From Geobacter sp. UBA698 (GTDB lineage Bacteria; Desulfobacterota; Desulfuromonadia; Geobacterales; Pseudopelobacteraceae): DNA of 20,172 nt. Below, piece after piece: positions 6,475-14,151 of this stretch (within the stretch, counting starts at the first letter, position 1; each line of letters begins with the position of its first letter). Where the stretch lies: NCBI GenBank assembly GCA_002298925.1, contig DBMM01000018.1, forward strand, positions 1 to 20,172. Direction: 5' to 3'. The notes beneath the pieces are model-generated. The model was given only the letters and a program-made list of their open reading frames with translations. It did not search any database and had not been told where the DNA came from. The position numbers and the translations under genes were made by a program.

Positions 6475-7239
6475 ATGCTTCTGGTGATAGATGTCGGCAA
6501 CAGCAATATTGTCCTGGGAATTTATAACGGAACCGAACTTGTCCGCAATTGGAGGCTTTCCACGGATAAATCCCGGACCTCCGATGAATATGCGGTTCTA
6601 CTGCACAGCCTGTTTGCCCAGGCCGGACTCGGCTTCGAGTCGATCAAGGCGGCCATTATTTCCTCGGTTGTTCCTCCGCTGACCAGCGTGATGGAGGCAA
6701 TTTCCCACGATTTCTTTGACTTGGCTCCCTATGTGGTCGGTCCCGGCATCAAGACCGGCATGCCGATTCATTACGATAATCCGCGTGAGGTGGGAGCCGA
6801 CCGAATCGTTAATGCCGTAGCCGGCTATGAAAAGCACAAGTGTGCCCTGATCATAGTTGATTTCGGTACCGCCACCACCTTCGATTATGTCAATGCCAGA
6901 GGGGAGTATTGTGGCGGCGCCATAGCGCCCGGTCTGGCCATCTCCCTGGAGGCACTCTTCCAGCGGGCCAGCAAGCTGCCCCGGGTAGATATCGCCAAGC
7001 CTCCCCAGGTTATTGCCAAAAATACGGTCAATTCCATGCAAGCCGGCATTTTTTATGGCTATGTGGGACTGGTCGATGAAATTGTTGGACGGATCAGGGC
7101 TGAATCCAAGGATAACCCCAAGGTGATCGCCACCGGCGGACTGGCCAATCTGATTGCACCGGAATCCCGCACCATAGAGGATGTGGATGATTTTCTGACC
7201 CTGGACGGTTTGAGGATCCTGTACGAAAGGAATTGTTGA
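6475..7239 (+). CDS. coaX: Type III pantothenate kinase
   Basis: A 254-residue enzyme that phosphorylates pantothenate in the first step of CoA synthesis. The ASKHA-fold motifs of the type III family are clear: the phosphate loop DVGNSNIVLG (residues 6-15), the PREVGADRIVNAVAGY block (103-118) with the pantothenate-binding GADR, DFGTATTFD (129-137), and GGAIAPGL. Type III kinases need a monovalent cation and are not inhibited by CoA; this is family knowledge. The gene begins one base after birA and ends the three-gene block. About 110 bases separate it from the EF-G-like gene, and no clear terminator is visible there. Confidence 0.96.
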   Translation: MLLVIDVGNSNIVLGIYNGTELVRNWRLSTDKSRTSDEYAVLLHSLFAQAGLGFESIKAAIISSVVPPLTSVMEAISHDFFDLAPYVVGPGIKTGMPIHYDNPREVGADRIVNAVAGYEKHKCALIIVDFGTATTFDYVNARGEYCGGAIAPGLAISLEALFQRASKLPRVDIAKPPQVIAKNTVNSMQAGIFYGYVGLVDEIVGRIRAESKDNPKVIATGGLANLIAPESRTIEDVDDFLTLDGLRILYERNC

Positions 7240-7350
7240 TACTGGTTGCTGCAAGGAGTCTGCAGGAAGTCTGACAGGCGCGGCTGTTTTGAATGACAAC
7301 ACTGATGTGGCGGTTTCACTGCAGTTATTTCATTTCAAGGGAGGCACTCC

Positions 7351-9447
7351 ATGGGACAGTACGAAACGAGCAAGATCCGCAACCTGGGCATAATCGCGCA
7401 CGGCGGCGCCGGTAAGACCTCATTGGCCGAGGCGATCCTCTACAATACCGGCATGGTTGACCGGCTGGGACGTGTGGATGACGGTACCGCGACCATGGAT
7501 TTTGAACCTGAAGAACTCAAGCGCAAGATATCCATCACGTCGGCGCTGGATCACTGCGAGTGGAACGGACACTCCATCCACTTTGTGGATACACCCGGTT
7601 ACGGCAACTTCATCGCCGATACCCGAGCATGCATGCGAGCATTGGATTGTGCCGTGGTGATACTGTCAGCCATTTCGGGGGTCAAGGCGCAGACCGAGGA
7701 AATCTGGAGCTGGGCCAACGAGTTCGAGATCCCGCGGCTGGTCTTCGTCAACAAGATGGATCGCGAGCGAGCCAGTTTTCTGCGTGCCATCGACGATATG
7801 GAAAAGGCATTGGGAGCACGCGGGGTGGCCATCCAGATGCCGATCGGCGCCGAGGGGGACTTTGAGGGAATTGTTGATCTGATTGCCATGAAGGCCTGCA
7901 TGTATGCCAAGGATGGCTCTGGCAAATTCAGCGAAGGGCCGATACCGGCTGGGTGTCTGGATGAGGCCAACAGGCTGCGGGAGCATATGGTCGAGGTCGT
8001 GGCTGAGGCTTACGATGCCTTGACTGAAAAATACCTGGAAACCGGCGAGTTGAGCGAGGAGGAGATTCTAGACGGCTTGCGGGTCGGCACCATGCGCAAT
8101 ACCTTTACCGCCGTGCTGTGCGGTTCCGCCACCGCCAACATTGGTGTGGCTCACCTGCTGGATACCATCTGTTCCTTTCTTCCGTCGCCGCTGGACCGCA
8201 CCAAGGCGGTCGGTTCCCACCCCAAAAGCGGCGACATCATCGAGCGGGCTCCGGACGAGAATGAGCCTTTCTCTGCCCTGGTTTTCAAGACCACTTCCGA
8301 TCCATATACCGGCAAGATCACCATTTTTCGCGTCTACTCCGGCGTGCTCAATTCCGACTCCACCATCTTCAACTCCAGTAAGGGGGTGGAAGAACGTATC
8401 GGCCAGATCTACGAGCTGGAAGGGAAAAAGCAGCACCCCATCAAACAGGCCGTGGCCGGCGATATCGTGGCGGTGGCCAAACTCAAGGAAACCGTTACCG
8501 GAGACACACTCTGCGACATGGCCAAGCCGATCGTGTATGAGCCGGCCAAACAGCTGCTGCCGGTGATCTCCTACGCCATCGAGCCCAAGACCAAGGCTGA
8601 CGAAGACAAGATTCACAATGCCCTGCATCGCATGATCGAAGAGGAGCCGACCCTGGAGTCGCATCGCGATCCCCAGACCAAGGAGTTCATCATTTCCGGC
8701 ATGGGACAGGTTCATCTGGAAGTGATTGTCGAGAAGATGAAACGCAAGTTCGGGGTGGACGTTCTCCTCAAGACACCTAAAGTTCCCTATCTGGAAACCA
8801 TTCGCGGCACGGCCAAGGTACAGGGCAAATACAAGAAACAGTCCGGCGGGCGCGGTCAGTACGGTGACTGCTGGATCGAAATGTCACCCAACGGCCGCGG
8901 CGAGGGATATCTGTTCGAAGACAAGATCGTGGGGGGCGTAATTCCGCGCCAGTATATCCCGGCAGTGGACAAGGGCATCCAGGAAGCGGCTTTGGAAGGT
9001 TTTCTGGCAGGCTACCCGGTAGTGGATTTCAAGGTGGCGCTCTACGACGGTTCCTTTCATACCGTCGACTCTTCGGAGATGGCCTTCAAGGTGGCCGGTT
9101 CCATGGCATTCAAGAAGGCCATGGAGATCTGCAAACCGGTCCTGCTGGAGCCGATCGTGAACCTGAAGGTGACCGTTCCGGACGAGAATATGGGCGACGT
9201 GATAGGTGATTTGAACTCCCGACGCGGCAAGGTGGTGGGGGTGGAACCAAAAGCCAATTCCCAGATTATCCGTGCCGTGGTACCCATGTCGGAAGTTCTG
9301 GCCTATTCCAACGACCTGAAATCGATGACCAGCGACCGTGGTCTTTTCAGTACCGAGTTTTCCCATTACGAGGAACTGCCGACCCATCTGTCCCAGAAGG
9401 TCATCGCCGAGGCCGCAGCCAGGAAGAACGGTAACAGCCATGCCTGA
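7351..9447 (+). CDS. EF-G-like translational GTPase (EF-G-2 type)
   Basis: A 698-residue protein with the full five-domain order of EF-G: GTPase domain (1 to about 280), domain II (DPYTGKITIFRVYSG), III, IV (SGGRGQYGDCWIEM, GVIPRQYIPAVDKG) and V (PDENMGDVIGDLNSRRGKV). The G motifs differ from canonical EF-G. G1 is AHGGAGKTS (16-24) instead of AHIDAGKTT. G3 is DTPGYGNF (80-87), with Tyr84 in place of the catalytic histidine. G4 is NKMD (134-137). These traits fit the EF-G-2-like paralog family (as in Thermus EF-G-2), not the fusA gene in the str operon. Its physiological role is not settled in most bacteria. The ATG at 7351 has a strong GGGAGG site. The stop codon lies in an mRNA hairpin. Confidence 0.92.
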   Translation: MGQYETSKIRNLGIIAHGGAGKTSLAEAILYNTGMVDRLGRVDDGTATMDFEPEELKRKISITSALDHCEWNGHSIHFVDTPGYGNFIADTRACMRALDCAVVILSAISGVKAQTEEIWSWANEFEIPRLVFVNKMDRERASFLRAIDDMEKALGARGVAIQMPIGAEGDFEGIVDLIAMKACMYAKDGSGKFSEGPIPAGCLDEANRLREHMVEVVAEAYDALTEKYLETGELSEEEILDGLRVGTMRNTFTAVLCGSATANIGVAHLLDTICSFLPSPLDRTKAVGSHPKSGDIIERAPDENEPFSALVFKTTSDPYTGKITIFRVYSGVLNSDSTIFNSSKGVEERIGQIYELEGKKQHPIKQAVAGDIVAVAKLKETVTGDTLCDMAKPIVYEPAKQLLPVISYAIEPKTKADEDKIHNALHRMIEEEPTLESHRDPQTKEFIISGMGQVHLEVIVEKMKRKFGVDVLLKTPKVPYLETIRGTAKVQGKYKKQSGGRGQYGDCWIEMSPNGRGEGYLFEDKIVGGVIPRQYIPAVDKGIQEAALEGFLAGYPVVDFKVALYDGSFHTVDSSEMAFKVAGSMAFKKAMEICKPVLLEPIVNLKVTVPDENMGDVIGDLNSRRGKVVGVEPKANSQIIRAVVPMSEVLAYSNDLKSMTSDRGLFSTEFSHYEELPTHLSQKVIAEAAARKNGNSHA

Positions 9448-9471
9448 CGGACGGAGCTTGGCCGCCCGTCA
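9445..9471 (+). other. Hairpin overlapping the EF-G-like stop codon
   Basis: TGACGGaCGG (9445-9454) pairs with CCGcCCGTCA (9462-9471) with one mismatch around a seven-base loop. No T-run follows, so it is not a standard intrinsic terminator. It may protect the mRNA 3' end or partly separate the EF-G-like gene from the next operon. Confidence 0.45.
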
Positions 9472-9512
9472 TCGAATGATACAGGCAGACAAAACCAATA
9501 CGGAGGTTGTTG

Positions 9513-10655
9513 ATGGATTTTAAATTCAGTAAGGACACAGATAGCGCGACCAGCCCGAAGCAAGAAGCTTCCGGTGGAGGTAATCGGCAGACCGCGCTGC
9601 TGCTTGTCCTGCTCATGCTGGTGGGCGGATTCGGCTATGTCTACTTTTTTACCGATCTGGTAAAACCGCAGTCAGAACAGAAACCGGCCGAGATGCCAGC
9701 GCCCCAGGTAGTCAAGAAGCCTCTGCCGGCTGCCAATGCCCCGGCGGCACAGCAAGTGGCAGGCACCCCTGCAACAGCTCCGCCTGTGGCATCGGAGAAG
9801 AAGGATGGAGCGGCATCGGGCAATGCGGAGCCGGCCAAGGTCGCCCAGGCAGTGACTGTTACCCCGGCAGGCAAGGAGCAAGCCAAGGCTGTTCAAGAGC
9901 CAAAGAAGCCAGAGCCTGTCAAGTCTGATGCTGCTAAACCGCTGCCGGCCCCGGCCGATGCCAATGCGCAAAAAACGCAGGTATTACCAAAAACAGATGA
10001 AAACAAGCCTGCTGCTGTCGAGCAGAAGGCAGCGGCCGCTGCTGAAAAAAAGAGTGTTGCGGCTGGCAAGGCGGACAAAAAAACTGCTGTTGACAAAGGT
10101 GCCGCTGGCAGAGACAAGACAGCCACCTCGTCCACGACCAAATCGTCCAAATCAAAGATCAAAACCGCAAAGAAACCGGTGGCCGTGGCTGCGAAAGAAT
10201 CAGCAGGCCCCTGGACAGTGCTGGTCGGCAATTACATGCTGGAAGACGCCATGGCAGCCGATATGGCCAGGATCAGGAAGACCGGTCTTCAGGCGGCTAT
10301 CCAGCAGGGCGCGCGCAAAAAAACTCCCATGCATCGACTTTTTCTGGCTGAATATGCTGACCGCAGCGCTGCCCAGGCAGAGCTGGAGAAACTGAAAAAA
10401 CATACCTCAGACGCTTTTGTGCTCGGTCAGGGGGGCAAATATGCCGTCTATGCCGGATCCTATCTGCTGGATGACCGGGCTACCTCGGAAAAAGAGCGTT
10501 TGGCTGCCGCCGGCTTTGCTCTGACTTTGCGGAGCGCCGAGGTGGCGATTCCTTCCAGGAGTCTCACTGCCGGCACGTTCTCAGACAAGAGCGCTGCCGA
10601 AGCAGTTGTTGCCAAGCTGAAAAGCGCGGGGCTCAAAGCAAGCCTGCAGCGTTAG
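9513..10655 (+). CDS. Membrane-anchored protein with two SPOR-like repeats
   Basis: A 380-residue protein. After a short polar N-terminus there is one transmembrane segment (about residues 26-46, ALLLVLLMLVGGFGYVYFF). A long Ala/Pro/Lys-rich, low-complexity linker follows (about 50-230). The C-terminal 150 residues contain two related units, each opening with an aromatic/hydrophobic strand (WTVLVGNYMLEDAMA and YAVYAGSYLLDDRAT) and closing with a xFxDxSAAxAxxxKLK pattern (YADRSAAQAELEKLKKH and FSDKSAAEAVVAKLKSA). This is the layout of tandem SPOR domains, which bind glycan strands lacking stem peptides at division sites. The predicted topology puts the repeats in the periplasm. The start is ATG 9513, six bases after CGGAGG; TTG codons at 9507 and 9510 are too close to the site. 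It heads a three-gene unit with a helical-repeat protein and an MglA-like GTPase. Confidence 0.82.
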   Translation: MDFKFSKDTDSATSPKQEASGGGNRQTALLLVLLMLVGGFGYVYFFTDLVKPQSEQKPAEMPAPQVVKKPLPAANAPAAQQVAGTPATAPPVASEKKDGAASGNAEPAKVAQAVTVTPAGKEQAKAVQEPKKPEPVKSDAAKPLPAPADANAQKTQVLPKTDENKPAAVEQKAAAAAEKKSVAAGKADKKTAVDKGAAGRDKTATSSTTKSSKSKIKTAKKPVAVAAKESAGPWTVLVGNYMLEDAMAADMARIRKTGLQAAIQQGARKKTPMHRLFLAEYADRSAAQAELEKLKKHTSDAFVLGQGGKYAVYAGSYLLDDRATSEKERLAAAGFALTLRSAEVAIPSRSLTAGTFSDKSAAEAVVAKLKSAGLKASLQR

Positions 10656-10664
10656 CCGGAACTC

Positions 10665-11600
10665 ATGGCAGAAAAAGTCAGGCTGAAAATTTCATCGGCC
10701 GTGGCAGCCTATGTGAACCCGGGCGTGAGCGGTGAAGAAAAATTGAGCGGCATCAGCAGAGCAGCGACCATGTCCGTCGTTGACCAAATTACTCTGCTTA
10801 GCTGCCTGATGCGTGATGCCGATGAGGTTGTCAGGCTGGCCGCTTCGGCTGCATTTTCCGCCTTGCCATTTGAGCTGCTGCTGGAATATGCGGCCTTGCC
10901 AGTCCCGCATCCGTTACTGCTTGATGGCATTGCACGGGTTCATTATGCCAGGCCGGAAATTGCCGCAGCACTCTTGGGATGTGAGGCGCTTTCTTCCCAG
11001 GCACGTACATTTCTTGAACGATTCAATTCTGTTGCCGGACTTACTGTTGATGCTGGCGGAACTGAGCAGAGTTGTGGCACGGAGGAGGCTGCTGGCAGCC
11101 GTTGTCCTGATGATGACGGGAGCCTTTCAGATGCCAGCCAGGTTGAAGGAGATGATTCAGAATTAGGGGTCTGCGAGGAGAACGAGGAGTATCTCAGCAA
11201 GTACAAAATGGCTCAAGTCATGGGTATCGCCGAGAAGATCAAGATGGCGCTGACTGGCGACAAGGAGTGGCGCGCCATTCTGATCAAGGATGCCAACAAG
11301 CTGGTGTCGGGTGGTGTCATCAAAAACCCACGAATAACTGAGGCAGAAATCATCACGATTCTTAGAGTGGGTGTCCAGAATGACGAGATTATCCGACTGA
11401 TCTGTGCCAACAAAGAATGGATCAAGAACTACAAGATTCGCAAAGCGCTGGTTGATAACCCCAAGACGCCGCTGCCGCACGCCCTGCGCTATCTTGCCAC
11501 GTTGGGTGAAAAGGATGTCGCCGGTTATGCCAAAAGCAAGAATATCTCATCGGTGCTTTCAACTCAGGCCAAACGGATGCTACTGAACAAAAAGAGATAG
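10665..11600 (+). CDS. Conserved hypothetical protein with helical-repeat-like ends
   Basis: A 311-residue soluble protein that I do not recognise by name. Residues 1-120 are Ala/Leu-rich helices reminiscent of HEAT-type repeats (ITLLSCLMRDADEVVRLAAS, PHPLLLDGIARVHYARPEIA). An acidic Ser/Asp/Glu-rich linker covers about 126-176. The C-terminal part (177-311) is basic and helical, with two similar phrases: KEWRAILIKDANKLV..GVIKNPRIT and KEWIKNYKIRKALVDNPKTPL, each a charged helix followed by NP. This suggests an internal duplication. No enzyme motif, signal peptide or membrane segment is seen. It lies nine bases after the SPOR gene and sixteen before the MglA-like GTPase, so a scaffold or adaptor role between them is plausible but inferred. 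Confidence 0.7.
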   Translation: MAEKVRLKISSAVAAYVNPGVSGEEKLSGISRAATMSVVDQITLLSCLMRDADEVVRLAASAAFSALPFELLLEYAALPVPHPLLLDGIARVHYARPEIAAALLGCEALSSQARTFLERFNSVAGLTVDAGGTEQSCGTEEAAGSRCPDDDGSLSDASQVEGDDSELGVCEENEEYLSKYKMAQVMGIAEKIKMALTGDKEWRAILIKDANKLVSGGVIKNPRITEAEIITILRVGVQNDEIIRLICANKEWIKNYKIRKALVDNPKTPLPHALRYLATLGEKDVAGYAKSKNISSVLSTQAKRMLLNKKR

Positions 11601-11616
11601 TTAGCCAGGAGCCAGG

Positions 11617-12534
11617 ATGGCCATTGTAAACCATGCCAAGCGCGAAATTAATGCCAAGATCGTCTATTATGGCCCGGAAAATGCAGGTAAGTCGACTTCG
11701 CTGCGTTATATCTACGACAGGATTAAACCTTCACTGCGCGGTGAACTGAAAACCTTGTCCTCAGGTGGTTCATCACTGTTTTTCTTTGATTTTAGCCCCT
11801 TTGAACAACCGGTTTTCGCGGGCTATCAGCTGAGATTGCATGTATATACCCTCCAGGGTCTGGTTGCTAATCCAGCTGCCTGGAAAATGACGCTCAAAGG
11901 TGCAGACGGAGTGGTAATTGTGGCTGATGCTACCCCGGCAGGCAGACCGGCGCTACGTGAGAGTGTGGTGAGGCTGCGTGAGTATCTGGGTTGCTACGGT
12001 CTGGCGCTGGATGTGGTGCCGTTCGCTCTCCAGCTTAATAAAGTCGATCTGGCCGGCCCGGTCGTAGCATCTGAAGTTGCATCCGAGTTGGGGCTGGACG
12101 GCCAATGTGCCTGTCTGACCATGGCTGACAGGGGGGAAGGGGTCCTGGATGTACTGGCGGGTCTTTCCCGCCAGATCATGGACCACATCCGGGTGCGTGA
12201 AGATCTGCGTGAAGATCCGCTCCAGGAGAAGGGGCAGGAAGTTGATGCCTCTGCTGGAAGTTCCTCCAAAGCTTTGCAGGATAAGCCCGCAGTGGAAATA
12301 ATGGAAAACGGTGAGAACGTAACTGCCGTTGATAGCGCACTTTGCGGACCGGCCGCAAAGGATTCGGTTCCGCCCGGTCATCTTACGTCCGGGGGCATGG
12401 TCGCTTTAGGGGATATTTGCGTTGAGGATGGCATTGTACGGATTCCCCTGGATGTATCCCACCCTGGCGGAATACAACGTCTGGTGGTGTCTGTGTCGAT
12501 TGCACCTGTCCCTGCAGCTGATGTTGCAGTTTGA
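11617..12534 (+). CDS. MglA-like small GTPase with catalytic residues replaced and a C-terminal extension
   Basis: A 305-residue protein. Residues 1 to about 190 align, as far as I can recall Myxococcus MglA, without gaps up to at least residue 90: REINAKIVYYGP, P-loop GPENAGKST (19-27), FFDFSPF (56-62), VYTLQG (76-81), LKGADGVVIVADA (93-105), LQLNKVDL (138-145). MglA's intrinsic arginine finger R53 is Ser, switch-I T54 is Leu, and catalytic Q82 is Leu. Nucleotide binding looks possible, since the P-loop and NKxD are intact, but fast hydrolysis does not. After a low-complexity linker (about 200-260) a short strand-rich tail follows (IVRIPLDVSHPGGIQRLVVS). MglA proteins are cytoplasmic polarity switches. 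The ATG at 11617 follows CAGGAG. It is the last gene of the SPOR trio. Confidence 0.85.
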   Translation: MAIVNHAKREINAKIVYYGPENAGKSTSLRYIYDRIKPSLRGELKTLSSGGSSLFFFDFSPFEQPVFAGYQLRLHVYTLQGLVANPAAWKMTLKGADGVVIVADATPAGRPALRESVVRLREYLGCYGLALDVVPFALQLNKVDLAGPVVASEVASELGLDGQCACLTMADRGEGVLDVLAGLSRQIMDHIRVREDLREDPLQEKGQEVDASAGSSSKALQDKPAVEIMENGENVTAVDSALCGPAAKDSVPPGHLTSGGMVALGDICVEDGIVRIPLDVSHPGGIQRLVVSVSIAPVPAADVAV

Positions 12535-12577
12535 GTGTTGCCGTAACTGGAACTGAAAGTCAGGAAGGTAAGGATTT

Positions 12578-13177
12578 TCAGGCGCCGGACGGTTTCTGGC
12601 GTTTCAGAGCCGGGAAGAGGAAGGGAGCCATCTGTTGGTAACGACGGTATACTTCGCCAAATTCTGCCAGCAGTCTCCGTTCCTCCAGCATAGCGCCAAG
12701 CGTGAAGTAGACACAAGATAGCAGGGTCAGCAGTAGCCATTGGGTCGTCATGACCGGGTTCAGCACGAGAAAAATGACCGCAAATAGGTATAATGGATGT
12801 CTCGTCAGGGCGTAGCAGCCTGTAGTTGTCAGGCTGTTGCGCTGTTTTGATCCGCTACGCCATTGACTTAATCCGATGAATTCGGCCGTACCGGTCTGCC
12901 GGATGCATAGTAGCAGCACGGATGCTGCCATCAGTTGCAGCAGGTACATAACCAGACTCCAGATGCCGGGAACATAGTAGATCACGGCTGAATGCCGGTC
13001 GGCCGCCATGACCCATCCGAACATGATCAGCGCTGCCAGGTTGTAGCATATCCGGTATAAGCGGGGGGCTCCGCTGAAGACTCTGCTAATGGATAGCTTG
13101 ACTCTTCCTGTTGCAAACAGCGAGTGGATGGCGGCAAAGAGGATGAAACGGAGTATGAACAGGGTGTGATCTGTCAA
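12578..13177 (-). CDS. Integral membrane protein of the ICMT/NnrU-like methyltransferase group
   Basis: A 199-residue protein with about five hydrophobic segments. The C-terminal half carries the pattern of isoprenylcysteine carboxyl methyltransferase and phospholipid methyltransferase relatives: TGCYALTRHPLY, then a membrane hairpin, then LEERRLLAEFGEVYRRYQ (RHPxY ... EExxLxxxFGxxYxxY). These bind S-adenosylmethionine and methylate lipid-like substrates; NnrU-type members have no proven reaction. The best start is TTG (complement of 13175-13177) with AAGGAG six bases upstream, giving LTDHTLFILRFILFAAIHSL. A longer reading frame reaches 13243 but has no ribosome-binding site. The gene is convergent with the GTPase gene and divergent from the kinase-like gene. 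Substrate unknown. Confidence 0.8.
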   Translation of the reverse strand: MTDHTLFILRFILFAAIHSLFATGRVKLSISRVFSGAPRLYRICYNLAALIMFGWVMAADRHSAVIYYVPGIWSLVMYLLQLMAASVLLLCIRQTGTAEFIGLSQWRSGSKQRNSLTTTGCYALTRHPLYLFAVIFLVLNPVMTTQWLLLTLLSCVYFTLGAMLEERRLLAEFGEVYRRYQQMAPFLFPALKRQKPSGA

Positions 13178-13214
13178 GACAGACTCCTTGTCGGGAGGAT
13201 AGTTGCAACGCGTA

Positions 13215-13243
13215 ATATTACCAGCTTGTATGCACAACCACAA
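13215..13243 (-). promoter_or_regulatory. Candidate promoter for the ICMT-like gene
   Basis: On the minus strand TTGTGG (complement of 13238-13243) and TAATAT (complement of 13215-13220) are 17 bases apart. It physically overlaps the opposing promoter at 13226-13254. Confidence 0.3.
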
Positions 13244-13254
13244 CGTGCTATATA
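13226..13254 (+). promoter_or_regulatory. Candidate promoter for the kinase-like/BON gene
   Basis: TTGTAT (13226-13231) and TATATA (13249-13254) with a 17-base spacer lie 38 bases before the start codon. The two divergent promoters overlap, so they may compete for polymerase. Confidence 0.38.
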
Positions 13255-13292
13255 GCGCGAATACACTGAATAAAAGCAGAGGGGGATTGTTG

Positions 13293-14123
13293 ATGGCTGT
13301 TATTACAATATCGCGGGAAATGGGGACAGGCGCTTACCAGATTGCCAGCGAAGTTGCGAAGAAACTCAAATATACTCTTGTTGATGGGGCCAGCATCAGC
13401 GCCTGTGCCGCGAAGTACGGTCTCTCATCGGAGATGCTCCAGGTGGTGGATGAAAAGCCGCCTTCCTATATTACCGTCGAGGACCGCAAACGTGCCGCCG
13501 CTCTCAATACGCTGGAGTTGATCCTGCTTGATTTCGCCCGAAAGGGAAATGTGATCCTGTACGGACGCGGTGGACAGGATCTGGTAAAGGAGTGTGGCAA
13601 TGTCCTGCGGTTGCGTTTTACAGCCGATTTTGAGGAGCGGGTGGAACGTTTTGCCGAGCGGGAGTGGATAGATCCTGACCTGGCTCGTACCATGCTTCGC
13701 CGTAGCGATCATCAGCGTGGTGGGTTCATTCATTTCTATTTCGACCGCGACTGGAGTGATCCGCTGTTTTACGACATAACGTTCAATACCTCGCGCCTTT
13801 CATCCGGAGCGATTGTCGAGAGTATTGTGGCTGCTGTCAAGGATCTCTCACTGAAAGAGGCTGAGAAAGAGGCCATTGAGATGATCGATAATACCATCTT
13901 GATGAAAAAGATTGAAACCGCTCTTCTGAACTCTCCAGATCTTGATTATCGCCCTTTCAAAATTACGGTTGCAAAAGGACGCGTCAGACTCAGCGGCCAT
14001 CTCGCATCGGATGAGGAAAAGAAACTGGCCCTCAAAATTGTCGAATCGATCAAAGGGGTCAAGTCAGTCGAGGATGACATTCAGATTGTAAATTTTGGTA
14101 CCTACAAAGACAAAAGCTGGTAA
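13293..14123 (+). CDS. Cytidylate kinase-like protein fused to a BON domain
   Basis: A 276-residue protein. Residues 1 to about 185 resemble the cytidylate kinase-like family (Cytidylate_kin2): AVITISREMGTG at the N-terminus, NVILYGRGGQDLV (86-98), LRLRFTADFEERVERFAERE, and a Tyr/Phe-rich FIHFYFDRDWSDP segment. The nucleotide loop SREMGTGAYQIA (7-18) has no lysine or Ser/Thr as in a true Walker A, so kinase activity is uncertain. Residues about 200-266 form a BON domain (ILMKKIETALLNSPDL, FKITVAKGRVRLSGHLASDE, AIxSIKGVKSVEDD-like end), a fold that usually binds phospholipid or other hydrophobic partners. No signal peptide is present, so the BON domain would be cytoplasmic. The ATG at 13293 follows a GAGGGGG site; upstream in-frame codons add nothing family-like. 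Confidence 0.82.
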   Translation: MAVITISREMGTGAYQIASEVAKKLKYTLVDGASISACAAKYGLSSEMLQVVDEKPPSYITVEDRKRAAALNTLELILLDFARKGNVILYGRGGQDLVKECGNVLRLRFTADFEERVERFAEREWIDPDLARTMLRRSDHQRGGFIHFYFDRDWSDPLFYDITFNTSRLSSGAIVESIVAAVKDLSLKEAEKEAIEMIDNTILMKKIETALLNSPDLDYRPFKITVAKGRVRLSGHLASDEEKKLALKIVESIKGVKSVEDDIQIVNFGTYKDKSW

Positions 14124-14151
14124 AAACTGTACGGGTTTCAAATCCTGCCGG

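Noticed and set aside
9507..9512. TTG codons as the SPOR protein start
   Set aside because: They are immediately next to the CGGAGG ribosome-binding site; ATG 9513 has normal spacing.
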